Below are positions 19,531-28,315 of a stretch of DNA of 64,000 nucleotides, piece by piece. Under the pieces are notes generated by a model. The model did not search any database and had not been told where the DNA came from. It saw only the letters and a program-made list of their open reading frames with translations. The position numbers were made by a program, and so were the translations under genes. Within the stretch, counting starts at the first letter, position 1. Every line of letters starts with the position of its first letter. Source of the DNA: Aliiglaciecola sp. M165 (GTDB taxonomy: Bacteria; Pseudomonadota; Gammaproteobacteria; Enterobacterales; Alteromonadaceae); NCBI RefSeq assembly GCF_007197995.1, contig NZ_VKKH01000001.1:124001-188000 (forward strand), written 5' to 3'.

Positions 19531-19579
19531 AGCTGTTTACATACAGCTTGGCATATACCGATGTATTAAAAACGGTATA
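19531..19579. promoter_or_regulatory. Two inverted repeats in the mipA / coiled-coil divergent promoter region
   Basis: A perfect inverted repeat AGCTGT (19531-19536) / ACAGCT (19543-19548) has a 6-base centre. A second, TATACCG (19554-19560) / CGGTATA (19573-19579), has a 12-base centre. Both sit in the 278-base gap between the divergent genes at 19381 and 19660, about 150-200 bases from the mipA start. They are candidate operators, possibly for the OmpR-type regulator of the same locus. The CTGT-N6-ACAG core does not have LexA spacing. Confidence 0.35.
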
Positions 19580-19659
19580 AAATTCAAATATATCCACTGC
19601 CTATGTGACAATTTTTAGGCTATGCTTGTCGAATAATGCATCAATATTAGGAAGGCAGC

Positions 19660-20208
19660 ATGGCAGCGAAAAAGAATCAATCGACTTCAAGTGAGCAGAC
19701 CCCCCCAGAAAATAACGATGTTCATTCAGAGTTAGACACTCTGCGGCACATTGTGTTTGGTGTTGCTAAAGCACAAATTGAAGCGGATCTTGCAGATCTA
19801 AGAAGCCAGATGGGAATCCAATTTGAGCAGCTTCAACATTCTATGGAGAGCAAATTTGAACAAATGCATAAAGACATGCAGCAAGGATTTGATGCGCTCA
19901 ACGCACGACTAGAGGACGTCAACAAACATCACGAAAATCGCTCGGATGAGATACAGTCTTACGCTGATAAGTTGTCTTCTGAACTTGAAATGTCCGACAC
20001 CAATAGTCGACAAGATGCTGATGAGTTGCATTCTCGAGTTGACAAAGAAGTGAGTAAACTAACTGAGAAATATGATGCTCGCTTTGCAGAAGCACTAGAA
20101 AGGCTGGATCAAGTTACCAAAGAGCTTAGCTCTTCAAAAACAGACCGCAAAACCTTGGCCAAACTACTTTCGACTATGGCTGTGAACCTTGAGACAGACG
20201 AAGATTAA
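19660..20208 (+). CDS. Cytoplasmic coiled-coil protein of small-GTPase operon
   Basis: The protein has 182 residues, very hydrophilic, with no signal peptide or membrane segment. After a disordered N-terminus, residues 26-45 (LDTLRHIVFGVAKAQIEADL) resemble residues 18-37 of the next gene product (LEKLREILLGNEKQQIKQVL). The central part (about 45-165) is strongly helical with heptad spacing (FEQLQHSMESKFEQMHKDM), a predicted coiled coil. AGGAAGG lies before the ATG. The 6-base gap to the next gene implies one operon with the OmpA-like, GTPase and EAL genes. I do not recognise a named family. A scaffold or adaptor for the GTPase system is an inference. Confidence 0.85.
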   Translation: MAAKKNQSTSSEQTPPENNDVHSELDTLRHIVFGVAKAQIEADLADLRSQMGIQFEQLQHSMESKFEQMHKDMQQGFDALNARLEDVNKHHENRSDEIQSYADKLSSELEMSDTNSRQDADELHSRVDKEVSKLTEKYDARFAEALERLDQVTKELSSSKTDRKTLAKLLSTMAVNLETDED

Positions 20209-20214
20209 CCTTGC

Positions 20215-21981
20215 ATGACAAAGGATGTTAAAAGCACTACGCGGGAATCTGATCAGGCTGATTTAGAAAAGCTTAGAGAGATCTTGCTAGGCAATGAAAA
20301 ACAACAGATCAAGCAGGTCTTACAAGACAATGCACGACAGGTCGTCGGTGATGTGGTGATCGAAGCGCTGCATGACCGACAAAGGCAGGATGGCGGATTG
20401 AACAGTGTGTTGGTGCCCATTGTCGAAAAATCCGTGGAAAAATCGGTTAACGATCACAGTGATCAATTTGTTGGCTATTTATATCCACTGGTAGGCCGGT
20501 TGGTGCGAAAATCGGTTACCGCATTTTTAGCGGAATTTCTCGAAAAAACCAATGAGCTAATTGAAAATAGTTTGACCTTTAAAGGTATAGCTTGGAGGTT
20601 TAAGGCTTGGCAGGCTGGAGTCAGTTTTTCTCAGTATGTAGCAAGTAGAACCTTTGTATTCCGGGTTGAACAAGTCTTGTTGATTCATGCTGATACCGGC
20701 ATCTTGCTGAATTCAGTGTCGCGTAATGAAAGTGATTCAAAAAACGCCGACTTAGTATCTAGTATGCTAACGGCCATCAATGACTTTGTTGCAGATTCTT
20801 TTAATGTTCAAAATGACAACAGTGAGCAAAATCTCGAAGTTGTAAAAACCGAAGATTTTTCGTTGGTAATAAAGCGCGGCCCTCAATTAGTTTTGGTGGC
20901 AGCAGTCACTGGCAATATTCCACAGGATATCTCCACCCAATTTCAGGTTTCACTCGAATATATTCACAAACTTTTTGCCAAGGAAATCGCAGAATTTTGT
21001 GGTGACACCATTCCCTTTGAAAGTACTGAACAACAACTTCAGGAATGTTTAGTTGCAGAGCTTCACCCAGACGCCGAGAAGAAAAAGAAGACGCCGTTTT
21101 TAGCCATCTTTGTTGTTCTACTTGTGCTTTGCGGTGTTGGCTATTTTGCCTGGTTAAGTTACGAGCAGAATAGTCTTTTTGATAAGGTGAGTGAGCTAAA
21201 TAACGAACCAGGGATCGTGATAAATGAAATAGAGACACTGGGGATAAGCGAGATTTCGGTGCAACTATTGAGAGATCCTTTAGCGATCAATGTTGAACAG
21301 TGGATAACTGAAAATGGGCTTAATCCAGCACTCGTACATATTGAGGAAACTCAGTTTTTGTCACTTGAAGCCGATATAGTGAAGTCGCGGTTACAAAAAA
21401 TCGCAGACCGTTATTCAGGTGTATCGTTACAATGGATGGATGAAACCCCGCAATTGTCTGGCACCTTGCCTAATAATCTGCGTCAGCAATTATACCGAGA
21501 CGTACAGGCTATTCCTGGTATTGATAATGTCGACAATTTGACTCGCAATGTCACGTCAAAAGAAATTGAATTGGCGGATGAAAAAAGCCCAGAGATACTC
21601 GAGGCGTTATTTGAAATTAATGCCGCGAGGATAGACAGTACTCAAATTGAGTTTGCTCAAGGACAAAGTGCTTTAAGCGATGATGCCAAAATTCAACTCG
21701 ATCAACTGGCAAATACATTAAAAAATAGTATCGAGTTGTCTAAAAGTTTGGAGTTGAACGTTGGATTGATTATTATGGGGGCAAGTGACTCCAGCGGCTC
21801 ACCGCAATTCAATCAATCGTTAAGCCGTAAACGTGCTCAAATGGCACAACAATATTTGATAGAGCGAGGCATTGAACCCGGTTATTTGAACGCCGTTGGT
21901 CTAGGCGTAGTAGAGCTAAAAACCACCGGCGAAGGAGCTAGAAAAGTAATATTTAACTTAATCGATTTTGAAGCGAAGTAA
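20215..21981 (+). CDS. Inner-membrane protein with cytoplasmic regulatory domain and periplasmic OmpA domain
   Basis: The protein has 588 residues. There is no signal peptide: residues 1-292 are hydrophilic and presumably cytoplasmic, followed by one transmembrane helix (about 293-315, TPFLAIFVVLLVLCGVGYFAW) and a periplasmic part. The cytoplasmic part has the shared LRxI..G..K.QI motif, a helical region, and a segment at about 150-260 (VEQVLLIHADTGILLNSVS...LVIKRGPQLVLVAAV) whose strand pattern resembles roadblock/longin folds. The periplasmic part has a BON-like region and a C-terminal OmpA peptidoglycan-binding domain (IEFAQGQSALSDDA, ASDSSGS, NQSLSRKRAQMAQ). It could link a cytoplasmic GTPase to the cell wall. 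The roadblock/longin reading is from pattern only. Confidence 0.85.
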   Translation: MTKDVKSTTRESDQADLEKLREILLGNEKQQIKQVLQDNARQVVGDVVIEALHDRQRQDGGLNSVLVPIVEKSVEKSVNDHSDQFVGYLYPLVGRLVRKSVTAFLAEFLEKTNELIENSLTFKGIAWRFKAWQAGVSFSQYVASRTFVFRVEQVLLIHADTGILLNSVSRNESDSKNADLVSSMLTAINDFVADSFNVQNDNSEQNLEVVKTEDFSLVIKRGPQLVLVAAVTGNIPQDISTQFQVSLEYIHKLFAKEIAEFCGDTIPFESTEQQLQECLVAELHPDAEKKKKTPFLAIFVVLLVLCGVGYFAWLSYEQNSLFDKVSELNNEPGIVINEIETLGISEISVQLLRDPLAINVEQWITENGLNPALVHIEETQFLSLEADIVKSRLQKIADRYSGVSLQWMDETPQLSGTLPNNLRQQLYRDVQAIPGIDNVDNLTRNVTSKEIELADEKSPEILEALFEINAARIDSTQIEFAQGQSALSDDAKIQLDQLANTLKNSIELSKSLELNVGLIIMGASDSSGSPQFNQSLSRKRAQMAQQYLIERGIEPGYLNAVGLGVVELKTTGEGARKVIFNLIDFEAK

Positions 21982-22026
21982 TTAAGGTCAATTACAACAA
22001 CCGAACATTAAGGAAAGAACACTGGC

Positions 22027-22518
22027 ATGATCCAAAAAAAGATATGCTTGTTGGGTGCCTCAGGGGTAGGCAAAACAAGTTTGGTGAAACAATATGTTGA
22101 GGGTATTTTCTCGGAAAAATACCTCACAACTATTGGTGTCAAAATCGATAAAAAGCAAGTCGACCTCGGCGTTGAGCAAGTTCAGTTAATGTTATGGGAC
22201 ATCGAGGGTATTGACCGCTATTGCGGCTTCCAGCCTAAATATCTACGTGGCGCTTCCGCGTACATCATCGTTACAGACCAAACCCGTTCACAAAGTCTCG
22301 TCGAGGGCATGGAAATTCATCGCATGGCCAGAGAGGTATCCGATGTGCCCTCGTTACTAGTGATCAACAAGTGCGACTTAGAAGTTGCTTGGCATTGGAC
22401 AGAAGGAGAGCTTAATGGTTATAGCAAAGAATTTGTTGGATGCTTTACAACTAGTGCAAAAACTGGCGAGCAAGTGGACGACTTGTTCAAATGTCTTGCT
22501 CAGATTTCACTGAAGTAA
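22027..22518 (+). CDS. Rab/Ras-like bacterial small GTPase
   Basis: The protein has 163 residues, a single G domain. The P-loop is GASGVGKT (10-17), switch I Thr lies in YLTTIGVKI (34/35), the G3 motif is WDIEG (57-61), G4 is NKCD (114-117) and G5 is SAK (143-145). This order and length are those of Ras-superfamily GTPases rather than TRAFAC translation factors. Ile62 stands where Ras and Rab have the catalytic Gln, so intrinsic hydrolysis is probably slow and a partner may be needed. There is no C-terminal lipidation motif. It sits between the OmpA-domain membrane protein (45-base gap) and the EAL protein (6-base gap). Confidence 0.92.
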   Translation: MIQKKICLLGASGVGKTSLVKQYVEGIFSEKYLTTIGVKIDKKQVDLGVEQVQLMLWDIEGIDRYCGFQPKYLRGASAYIIVTDQTRSQSLVEGMEIHRMAREVSDVPSLLVINKCDLEVAWHWTEGELNGYSKEFVGCFTTSAKTGEQVDDLFKCLAQISLK

Positions 22519-22524
22519 CCCACT

Positions 22525-24654
22525 ATGCAACAGTCTCTCATTCAAGCACTTGGGATCATTAACTGCACAATCCTAAAGCGGCTCAAAGACAAAAACTTTG
22601 AAATCGTACACTGCAGTGATGATTGGTTTTATTCACTCGCCCCAGAAGCGGTTGGCAAAAAACAATTTGAATTCGGTGATAGCTCCGTTTATTTGACCGA
22701 TTTCTTTTTAGATGCAGAAGATTTTTGGCAAATTGGTAATGATGGTCAAATACAATCAGGCGTTTGGACAGAGCAATCTCAAGACAAATTACTTCGACTA
22801 GAGGCCATTGCTGCCGTGTCAAAAGGCGAATGCTATCTGGTCATCAACAATCTCGAAGTAGAATATGCCAAACAACAAAAAACACTTCAAGTCGCCAGAG
22901 AACTGTTAATTTCCAACGACAAAATCCTTGCTCAGCATGAATATATCCATGAGAGACTTGATGAAGTCTTAAAACAAAATCTTGATCTAATCTCTCTTCA
23001 GGAACCACTTAAAAAAATTGTTGAGAGCGCTAATTTTGGCATCTTAATATGTGATGCACAACTACAGCCAGAAAGCCAAAATCCAAACGCTTACTCTTTG
23101 TTTGAGATAAACCCCAAGAGCACAGAAAGCAGTCCGGTTGGGGTTGTGTTAGATCTGATGCAAAAGCAGGTCGCGGAATTTGAAAGAGTATTGCAAACCG
23201 GCAGTCGTTGGCACGGCGAGCTGTTTTGGCACAAACCCCCTTTCACAAGCAAATGGTTACAGCTAGCGCTTTACCCTGTCAAAGATGAGAATGGGAACAC
23301 TCAACATTGGGTGTTTATCTTCAGCGACATTTCGAAAATTAAGTATCTTTTGCAGCGCAACGAAAAACTCAGTCTTTATGACAATGTTACTGACTTGCCT
23401 AATCGTCAATTTTTCTGGCAAGAACTTGAGAATAGCATTGAAACGGATGCACCTTTTTTTGTTCTTTATATTGACGTTAAACACTTCAAACGAATTAATG
23501 AATTGTATGGTCACCTTGCCGGCGATCATTTGCTGGTTAATTTGGCAGAAAGGCTGCTACCGTTATTAAACAAAGAAGATATTTGTGCCCGTATTGGCGG
23601 TAACGAATTTGGCATTCTGTTAAGAAATCAAAAATCTCAACAGCACTGCATTGATTTTGCTCGGCGGATGATTGAAGCCGTTGAAAAGCCTTTTTACAAC
23701 GATTTAAAACAAAAAATTCAAATAGGTATTAATATCGGCGCAGCTCATTATCCTGCTGATGCGTCAGACTCCGAAGAATTAATGAAGTTTGCCGATTTAG
23801 CCATGTTTGCCGCCAAAACATCGTCGAAGAGTACATTGAAATTTTACTCTAAAGAGCTTAAGGACGCTTCACAAAAGCGTTTGGAATTGGAAGCTTCATT
23901 ACGTTATGCCATTGAAAAGGAGCAATTTGAGCTATTTTTACAGCCCATGCTGGACCTTAACACAGGTGAGATTGTTAAAGCTGAAGCATTGATCCGCTGG
24001 CGCCTAGATAATGATGTGTTGGTAAGCCCAGACGAGTTTATTCCTCTTGCTGAACAAACCGGTTTGATCGTTCCCATTGGGAAATGGGTGCTGTCCAAAG
24101 CTGGGAAGATGCTCAAGTTACTATTGCAACACAAATCCAATTTAAAAATTTCAGTCAACCTATCGCCACGACAAATCGCTGATCGCCATTTATTTGAGTT
24201 TATTCAGTCGGTGATTGAACACTGCGGTATTCCAGCAAAAAACCTTGAGTTGGAGTTAACTGAGGGCGTATTAATTGATAACTTTGAAAAGGTCCAGATG
24301 TTGTTGCAAGAATTTCGAAAATTGGGAATAACCATTTCGATCGACGACTTTGGTACAGGTTACAGTTCACTCGCCTATTTACAAAAATTGCCTATCGATC
24401 ACCTGAAAATTGACCGATCGTTTGTGCATGAGCTTGATGTTAATGAAAGCAATAAAGCGATTGTATTGGCTGTTATCGCAATGGCCCATAGTCTCAAACT
24501 CGGGGTCATTGCAGAAGGCGTCGAGACCAGCGAACAACATCAATTTTTGGTCTCTAATCACTGTGATACGGCACAGGGTTTTTTATTTAGCAAACCCGTG
24601 CCCTTTGATGATTTTTGTCAGCAGTTAATTAAAGAGACTAAAGCCAAAAACTAG
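22525..24654 (+). CDS. PAS-GGDEF(degenerate)-EAL c-di-GMP protein
   Basis: The protein has 709 residues and no membrane segment. Order: an N-terminal domain of about 115 residues of unrecognised type, a coiled coil (about 116-150), PAS (about 160-272), GGDEF domain (about 280-440) and EAL domain (about 455-700). The GGDEF signature reads GGNEF (358-362), with Asn at the catalytic acidic position, so cyclase activity is doubtful. The EAL domain keeps EAL (487-489), NLSPRQ, ELTEG, DDFGTGYSSL, KIDRSFV and AEGVET, so it is likely an active c-di-GMP phosphodiesterase. It is the last gene of the GTPase operon and converges on the E1 gene with a 2-base gap. Confidence 0.93.
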   Translation: MQQSLIQALGIINCTILKRLKDKNFEIVHCSDDWFYSLAPEAVGKKQFEFGDSSVYLTDFFLDAEDFWQIGNDGQIQSGVWTEQSQDKLLRLEAIAAVSKGECYLVINNLEVEYAKQQKTLQVARELLISNDKILAQHEYIHERLDEVLKQNLDLISLQEPLKKIVESANFGILICDAQLQPESQNPNAYSLFEINPKSTESSPVGVVLDLMQKQVAEFERVLQTGSRWHGELFWHKPPFTSKWLQLALYPVKDENGNTQHWVFIFSDISKIKYLLQRNEKLSLYDNVTDLPNRQFFWQELENSIETDAPFFVLYIDVKHFKRINELYGHLAGDHLLVNLAERLLPLLNKEDICARIGGNEFGILLRNQKSQQHCIDFARRMIEAVEKPFYNDLKQKIQIGINIGAAHYPADASDSEELMKFADLAMFAAKTSSKSTLKFYSKELKDASQKRLELEASLRYAIEKEQFELFLQPMLDLNTGEIVKAEALIRWRLDNDVLVSPDEFIPLAEQTGLIVPIGKWVLSKAGKMLKLLLQHKSNLKISVNLSPRQIADRHLFEFIQSVIEHCGIPAKNLELELTEGVLIDNFEKVQMLLQEFRKLGITISIDDFGTGYSSLAYLQKLPIDHLKIDRSFVHELDVNESNKAIVLAVIAMAHSLKLGVIAEGVETSEQHQFLVSNHCDTAQGFLFSKPVPFDDFCQQLIKETKAKN

Positions 24655-24656
24655 CC

Positions 24657-26894
24657 TTAATGACGAAGTTCATTAACGAGGTTTTTTGCTGCATCGATAA
24701 TATTCTCTTTACTGGGCAACACTTCATAAGACGCTGTACCCAGCGGTATGAATGAGTCCTCTGCAGTCACTCTAGCGCAAGATATTTTCTGTTTTGGTTG
24801 AGATTCTTCCATTATCAGTGTCATTAATGCCTCGCTGATAGAGCCTGTCTTGCGACATTCATCCACGATCAACGTATGTTTACACTGTTTAACCTGTTGC
24901 AAAATAGCCTCTTCATTCAGTGGTGCCAGCCAGCGCAAGTCAATAACGCGAACGTAGATCCCCATGTTTTCGAGATCTGCTTGAGCCTGACATGAAAGAT
25001 AAAAACCATTGCCGTAGGTTAAAATGCACAGATCTATTCCCTCACCTCTGACACCTATATCTCCGAGCAAAATAGGGGTATCGTTTTGTGGCTCAACATA
25101 ATCATGGCACCAAAGTTGATCACCATCTTCGAGCAAATCCTTTTTCATATAGAGCGCGATAGGTTCAAGAAATACGATCACTCTTCGTTCGACCTGAGCA
25201 ATGTGAATGCATGATCTGAGCATACTTACTGCGTCTGCCCCATTAGATGGGCAGGCGATTATCACACCGGGAATGTCACGAAAGACCGCAAATGAATTAT
25301 CATTGTGAAAATGCCCACCGAAACCTTTTTGATAGGCCAGACCAGCAATTCTGATCACCATAGGATTAGTAAACTGGCCATTCGAGAAGAAGGATAATGT
25401 CGCTGCCTCACCTCGAATTTGATCTTCTGCATTGTGTACATAAGCTAAAAACTGGATCTCAGGGATCGGTAGGTAACCATTGTGGGCAAGGCCAATAGCG
25501 GCCCCTAAAATAGACTGTTCATCTAGTAGCGTATTAACAACCCGGCTAGGGCCGAATTTTTCGCTAAGCTTTGCGGTTACGTTGTACACTCCACCTTTTT
25601 TGCCCACATCTTCGCCAAATATCAGGGTGTTTTCATGGCTTGCCAACACATCCATTAATGCCCAATTGAGTAATTTGGCCATGTGCTGCTTTTTACTCAA
25701 GTTATGCTTTTCATGTTCAAACAAAGTTTGTCTTTGCTGCTTGTTAGGCGGCTTATATAAACTTTTACCATTGGCTTGTGGGATCAAACTCGCTTTGATC
25801 ATCTGTGCATTAGTGAGTTTAGGCCGGGTACTCGCTTTGACACTCAGCTCTTCAATGGTGGCGTCCATTCGATTGTACAAACTAACAATTTGCTCGCCAG
25901 TCATAACGTTATTTTCTAGCAAAATTGCAGCTGTGTGCAGTAATGGATCTTGAGCCTCGGTGCGGGTAATGGCGTCGTTGCTCCGATAAGCAAATTCGGA
26001 GTCGGAGCCTGCATGGCCGAGTAACCTCACGGTATGAACGTGTAAAAAAACAGGCTTATGCAACTGTCGAGCAATTTGTGCCGCTTGTTGAGCGTTTCGA
26101 TAGGTATCTAACACATTGAGCCCATCACATTCTAAGTAATGGATCCCAGGTTTGTTTTGAAAATTTGCCTTAATCCAGCCCTTAGGTGTTGCGGTTGAAA
26201 TACCGATATCATTGTCTTCGCAGACAAATACTATGGGCAATGGCACCGATTGAAATGCCGCCCAGGCAGCCGTATTGAATGCGCCTTGCGCCGTGGAGTG
26301 ATTAACCGAAGCATCACCAAAACTGCAAATAATCACACTGTCGTCGGGCAAATTAGTGAAACTGGCAGAAGAAGACAGGTGTTCACGATGAGCCAAGGCC
26401 AAGCTAAAGGCTGCCCCAACAGCTTTAGGTAAATGTGAGGCAATGGTACTGGTTTGTGGCGGGATATTTAGTTCATGACTGCCCAAAACTTTGTGTCGCC
26501 CGCCCGAAACAGGATCATCTGCGGCGGCGCAGAAACTAAGCAACATATCAAATATTGGATCCTGACCAGTTTCATGTTTAGCCCGTTGTATAACAAACGC
26601 GCCACTTCGGTAGTGCAAAAATGCCATATCTGTAGAACGAAAAGCCATGGCAATGGCAGCATTACCTTCGTGACCGGCACTACCTATCGTATAAAAGCTT
26701 TTTCCTTGTTTCTGTAATTCTCTGGAACGTAAATCCAGATGGCGACTCATTACTTGTGTTTCAAAAAGATCTTTTAGCTGCGCCGCGTTCATAGACGCGG
26801 CCTCAAGAGAGAGATTTACAGAAGAGTCAGGCAACCTTCCGTTTAAAACGCACTCGACAAATTGCTGCTTAAATATTTGATTGCGGTCTTGCAC
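24657..26894 (-). CDS. Fused alpha-beta E1 component of a 2-oxo acid dehydrogenase
   Basis: The protein has 745 residues from a GTG start with AGAGG upstream. The alpha part (about 1-370) has FLHYRSGAFV, a thiamine-diphosphate region starting CSFGDASVNHS and VCEDNDIGIST, and a regulatory-loop-like region. The beta part (about 400-745) has FGEDVGKKGGVY, LLDEQSILGAAIGLA with the catalytic-type Glu, and the C-terminal transketolase domain VLTYGNGF-like segment ILTYGNGFYLS. It decarboxylates a 2-oxo acid and passes the acyl group to an E2 not found here. Branched-chain 2-oxo acids are the default guess. The gcdH gene 73 bases upstream on the same strand makes 2-oxoadipate an alternative (inference). 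Confidence 0.9.
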   Translation of the reverse strand: MQDRNQIFKQQFVECVLNGRLPDSSVNLSLEAASMNAAQLKDLFETQVMSRHLDLRSRELQKQGKSFYTIGSAGHEGNAAIAMAFRSTDMAFLHYRSGAFVIQRAKHETGQDPIFDMLLSFCAAADDPVSGGRHKVLGSHELNIPPQTSTIASHLPKAVGAAFSLALAHREHLSSSASFTNLPDDSVIICSFGDASVNHSTAQGAFNTAAWAAFQSVPLPIVFVCEDNDIGISTATPKGWIKANFQNKPGIHYLECDGLNVLDTYRNAQQAAQIARQLHKPVFLHVHTVRLLGHAGSDSEFAYRSNDAITRTEAQDPLLHTAAILLENNVMTGEQIVSLYNRMDATIEELSVKASTRPKLTNAQMIKASLIPQANGKSLYKPPNKQQRQTLFEHEKHNLSKKQHMAKLLNWALMDVLASHENTLIFGEDVGKKGGVYNVTAKLSEKFGPSRVVNTLLDEQSILGAAIGLAHNGYLPIPEIQFLAYVHNAEDQIRGEAATLSFFSNGQFTNPMVIRIAGLAYQKGFGGHFHNDNSFAVFRDIPGVIIACPSNGADAVSMLRSCIHIAQVERRVIVFLEPIALYMKKDLLEDGDQLWCHDYVEPQNDTPILLGDIGVRGEGIDLCILTYGNGFYLSCQAQADLENMGIYVRVIDLRWLAPLNEEAILQQVKQCKHTLIVDECRKTGSISEALMTLIMEESQPKQKISCARVTAEDSFIPLGTASYEVLPSKENIIDAAKNLVNELRH

Positions 26895-26967
26895 TAGCCA
26901 CCTCTTTTATTGGTTTTTTGGGTGAGATGCACCATAGGTTGATACGAAAACTGACCGTTGATAAAAA

Positions 26968-28146
26968 TTACATGAATGCCTGGATACCAGTTTGTGCCCG
27001 TCCCAGGATCAGCGCATGGATATCATGAGTGCCCTCATAAGTATTCACCGCCTCAAGATTCATAACATGGCGAATGACGTGAAACTCATCGGCAATGCCA
27101 TTGCCGCCATGCATATCTCTGGCAACACGGGCGATATCTAAGGCCTTTCCACAGGAGTTTCGTTTGATCAAGGATATGGCTTCAGGAGGTAATTGGTTGT
27201 TGTCCATGAGACGGCCAGCTTGCAAACAACCGAGCAAACCAACACTAATTTCAGTTTGCATGTCTGCCAACTTCTTTTGAATTAGTTGTGTTGCCGCTAA
27301 AGGGCGGCCAAATTGTTCACGATCTAAACAGTATTGCCGTGCCGCATGCCAACAGAATTCTGCCGCACCTAGGGCGCCCCAGGCAATCCCATATCGCGCT
27401 TTATTTAAGCACCCAAAAGGTCCCTTTAAGCCGCTGACATTTGGCAGAAGGTTTTCTTCTGTCACCAACACGTTGTCCATGACAATTTCACCTGTGATAG
27501 AAGCACGTAAGGAAAATTTGCCTTCTATTTTTGGGGCGGACAAACCAGGCATACCTTTTTCAAGAATAAAGCCTCTGATCACGCCATCAAGTTTCCCCCA
27601 TACAACAAATACATCAGCGATTGGCGAATTGGTGATCCACATTTTGTTGCCTGTTAGGGAATAACCACCATCAACCTTTTTTGCATGAGTTGACATACTT
27701 GCTGGATCAGAGCCAGAATTTGGCTCAGTTAATCCAAAACAACCAATCCACTCTCCAGTTGCAAGCTTAGGTAAGTATTTCTTTCGTTGTTGTTCGCTGC
27801 CGTAGGTGTAAATCGGATGCATAACGAGAGAAGATTGCACACTCATTGCGCTTCTATAACCGCTGTCTACACGTTCTACTTCACGGGCAATTAATCCATA
27901 GGCCACGTAGCTAACTTCGGCGCAACCATATTCTGTTGGCAAGGTGGCGCCCAATAAACCGAGTTCGCCCATTTCGCGCATGATGGCCGGATCAAAATGT
28001 TCTTCGCGATTCGCCTTTAACACCCGGGTCATCAACCGATCCTGGCAAAATTGGTGAGCGGAATCACGAAGCATTCTTTCCTCTTCACTCAACATCGCAT
28101 CTAGATTTAAAGGGTCTTGCCAATTGAATTCGGGTTGTTTAGACAT
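26968..28146 (-). CDS. gcdH: Glutaryl-CoA dehydrogenase
   Basis: The protein has 392 residues and the acyl-CoA dehydrogenase fold throughout. Recognisable parts are [17 protein letters not shown] (FAD/substrate region), [16 protein letters not shown], the [14 protein letters not shown] helix, and the C-terminal [20 protein letters not shown], in which the Glu of the TYEGT segment is the catalytic base. The overall sequence is of glutaryl-CoA dehydrogenase type, which oxidatively decarboxylates glutaryl-CoA to crotonyl-CoA in lysine and tryptophan breakdown. It is probably cotranscribed with the E1 gene downstream. The upstream gap contains a structured-RNA candidate with an intrinsic terminator. 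Confidence 0.93.
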   Translation of the reverse strand: MSKQPEFNWQDPLNLDAMLSEEERMLRDSAHQFCQDRLMTRVLKANREEHFDPAIMREMGELGLLGATLPTEYGCAEVSYVAYGLIAREVERVDSGYRSAMSVQSSLVMHPIYTYGSEQQRKKYLPKLATGEWIGCFGLTEPNSGSDPASMSTHAKKVDGGYSLTGNKMWITNSPIADVFVVWGKLDGVIRGFILEKGMPGLSAPKIEGKFSLRASITGEIVMDNVLVTEENLLPNVSGLKGPFGCLNKARYGIAWGALGAAEFCWHAARQYCLDREQFGRPLAATQLIQKKLADMQTEISVGLLGCLQAGRLMDNNQLPPEAISLIKRNSCGKALDIARVARDMHGGNGIADEFHVIRHVMNLEAVNTYEGTHDIHALILGRAQTGIQAFM

Positions 28147-28315
28147 ATGGTTTCCGCAAAGTATTGAAGGATATTGTCCTAACCTATCATGTTAAATTTA
28201 AGTTAACTACGGCGAAAACCAAATAATTTGCATGCTTTTTTCGCAGTTCTGTAACTTGCAAATTACACTTGTTGCATCATCAAATGATCCCGTTAGCTTT
28301 CATCTGTTTTTGGAC

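Noticed and set aside
19533-19546. LexA (SOS) box CTGT...ACAG
   Set aside because: The spacing is 6 bases rather than the 8 needed for a gammaproteobacterial LexA site.
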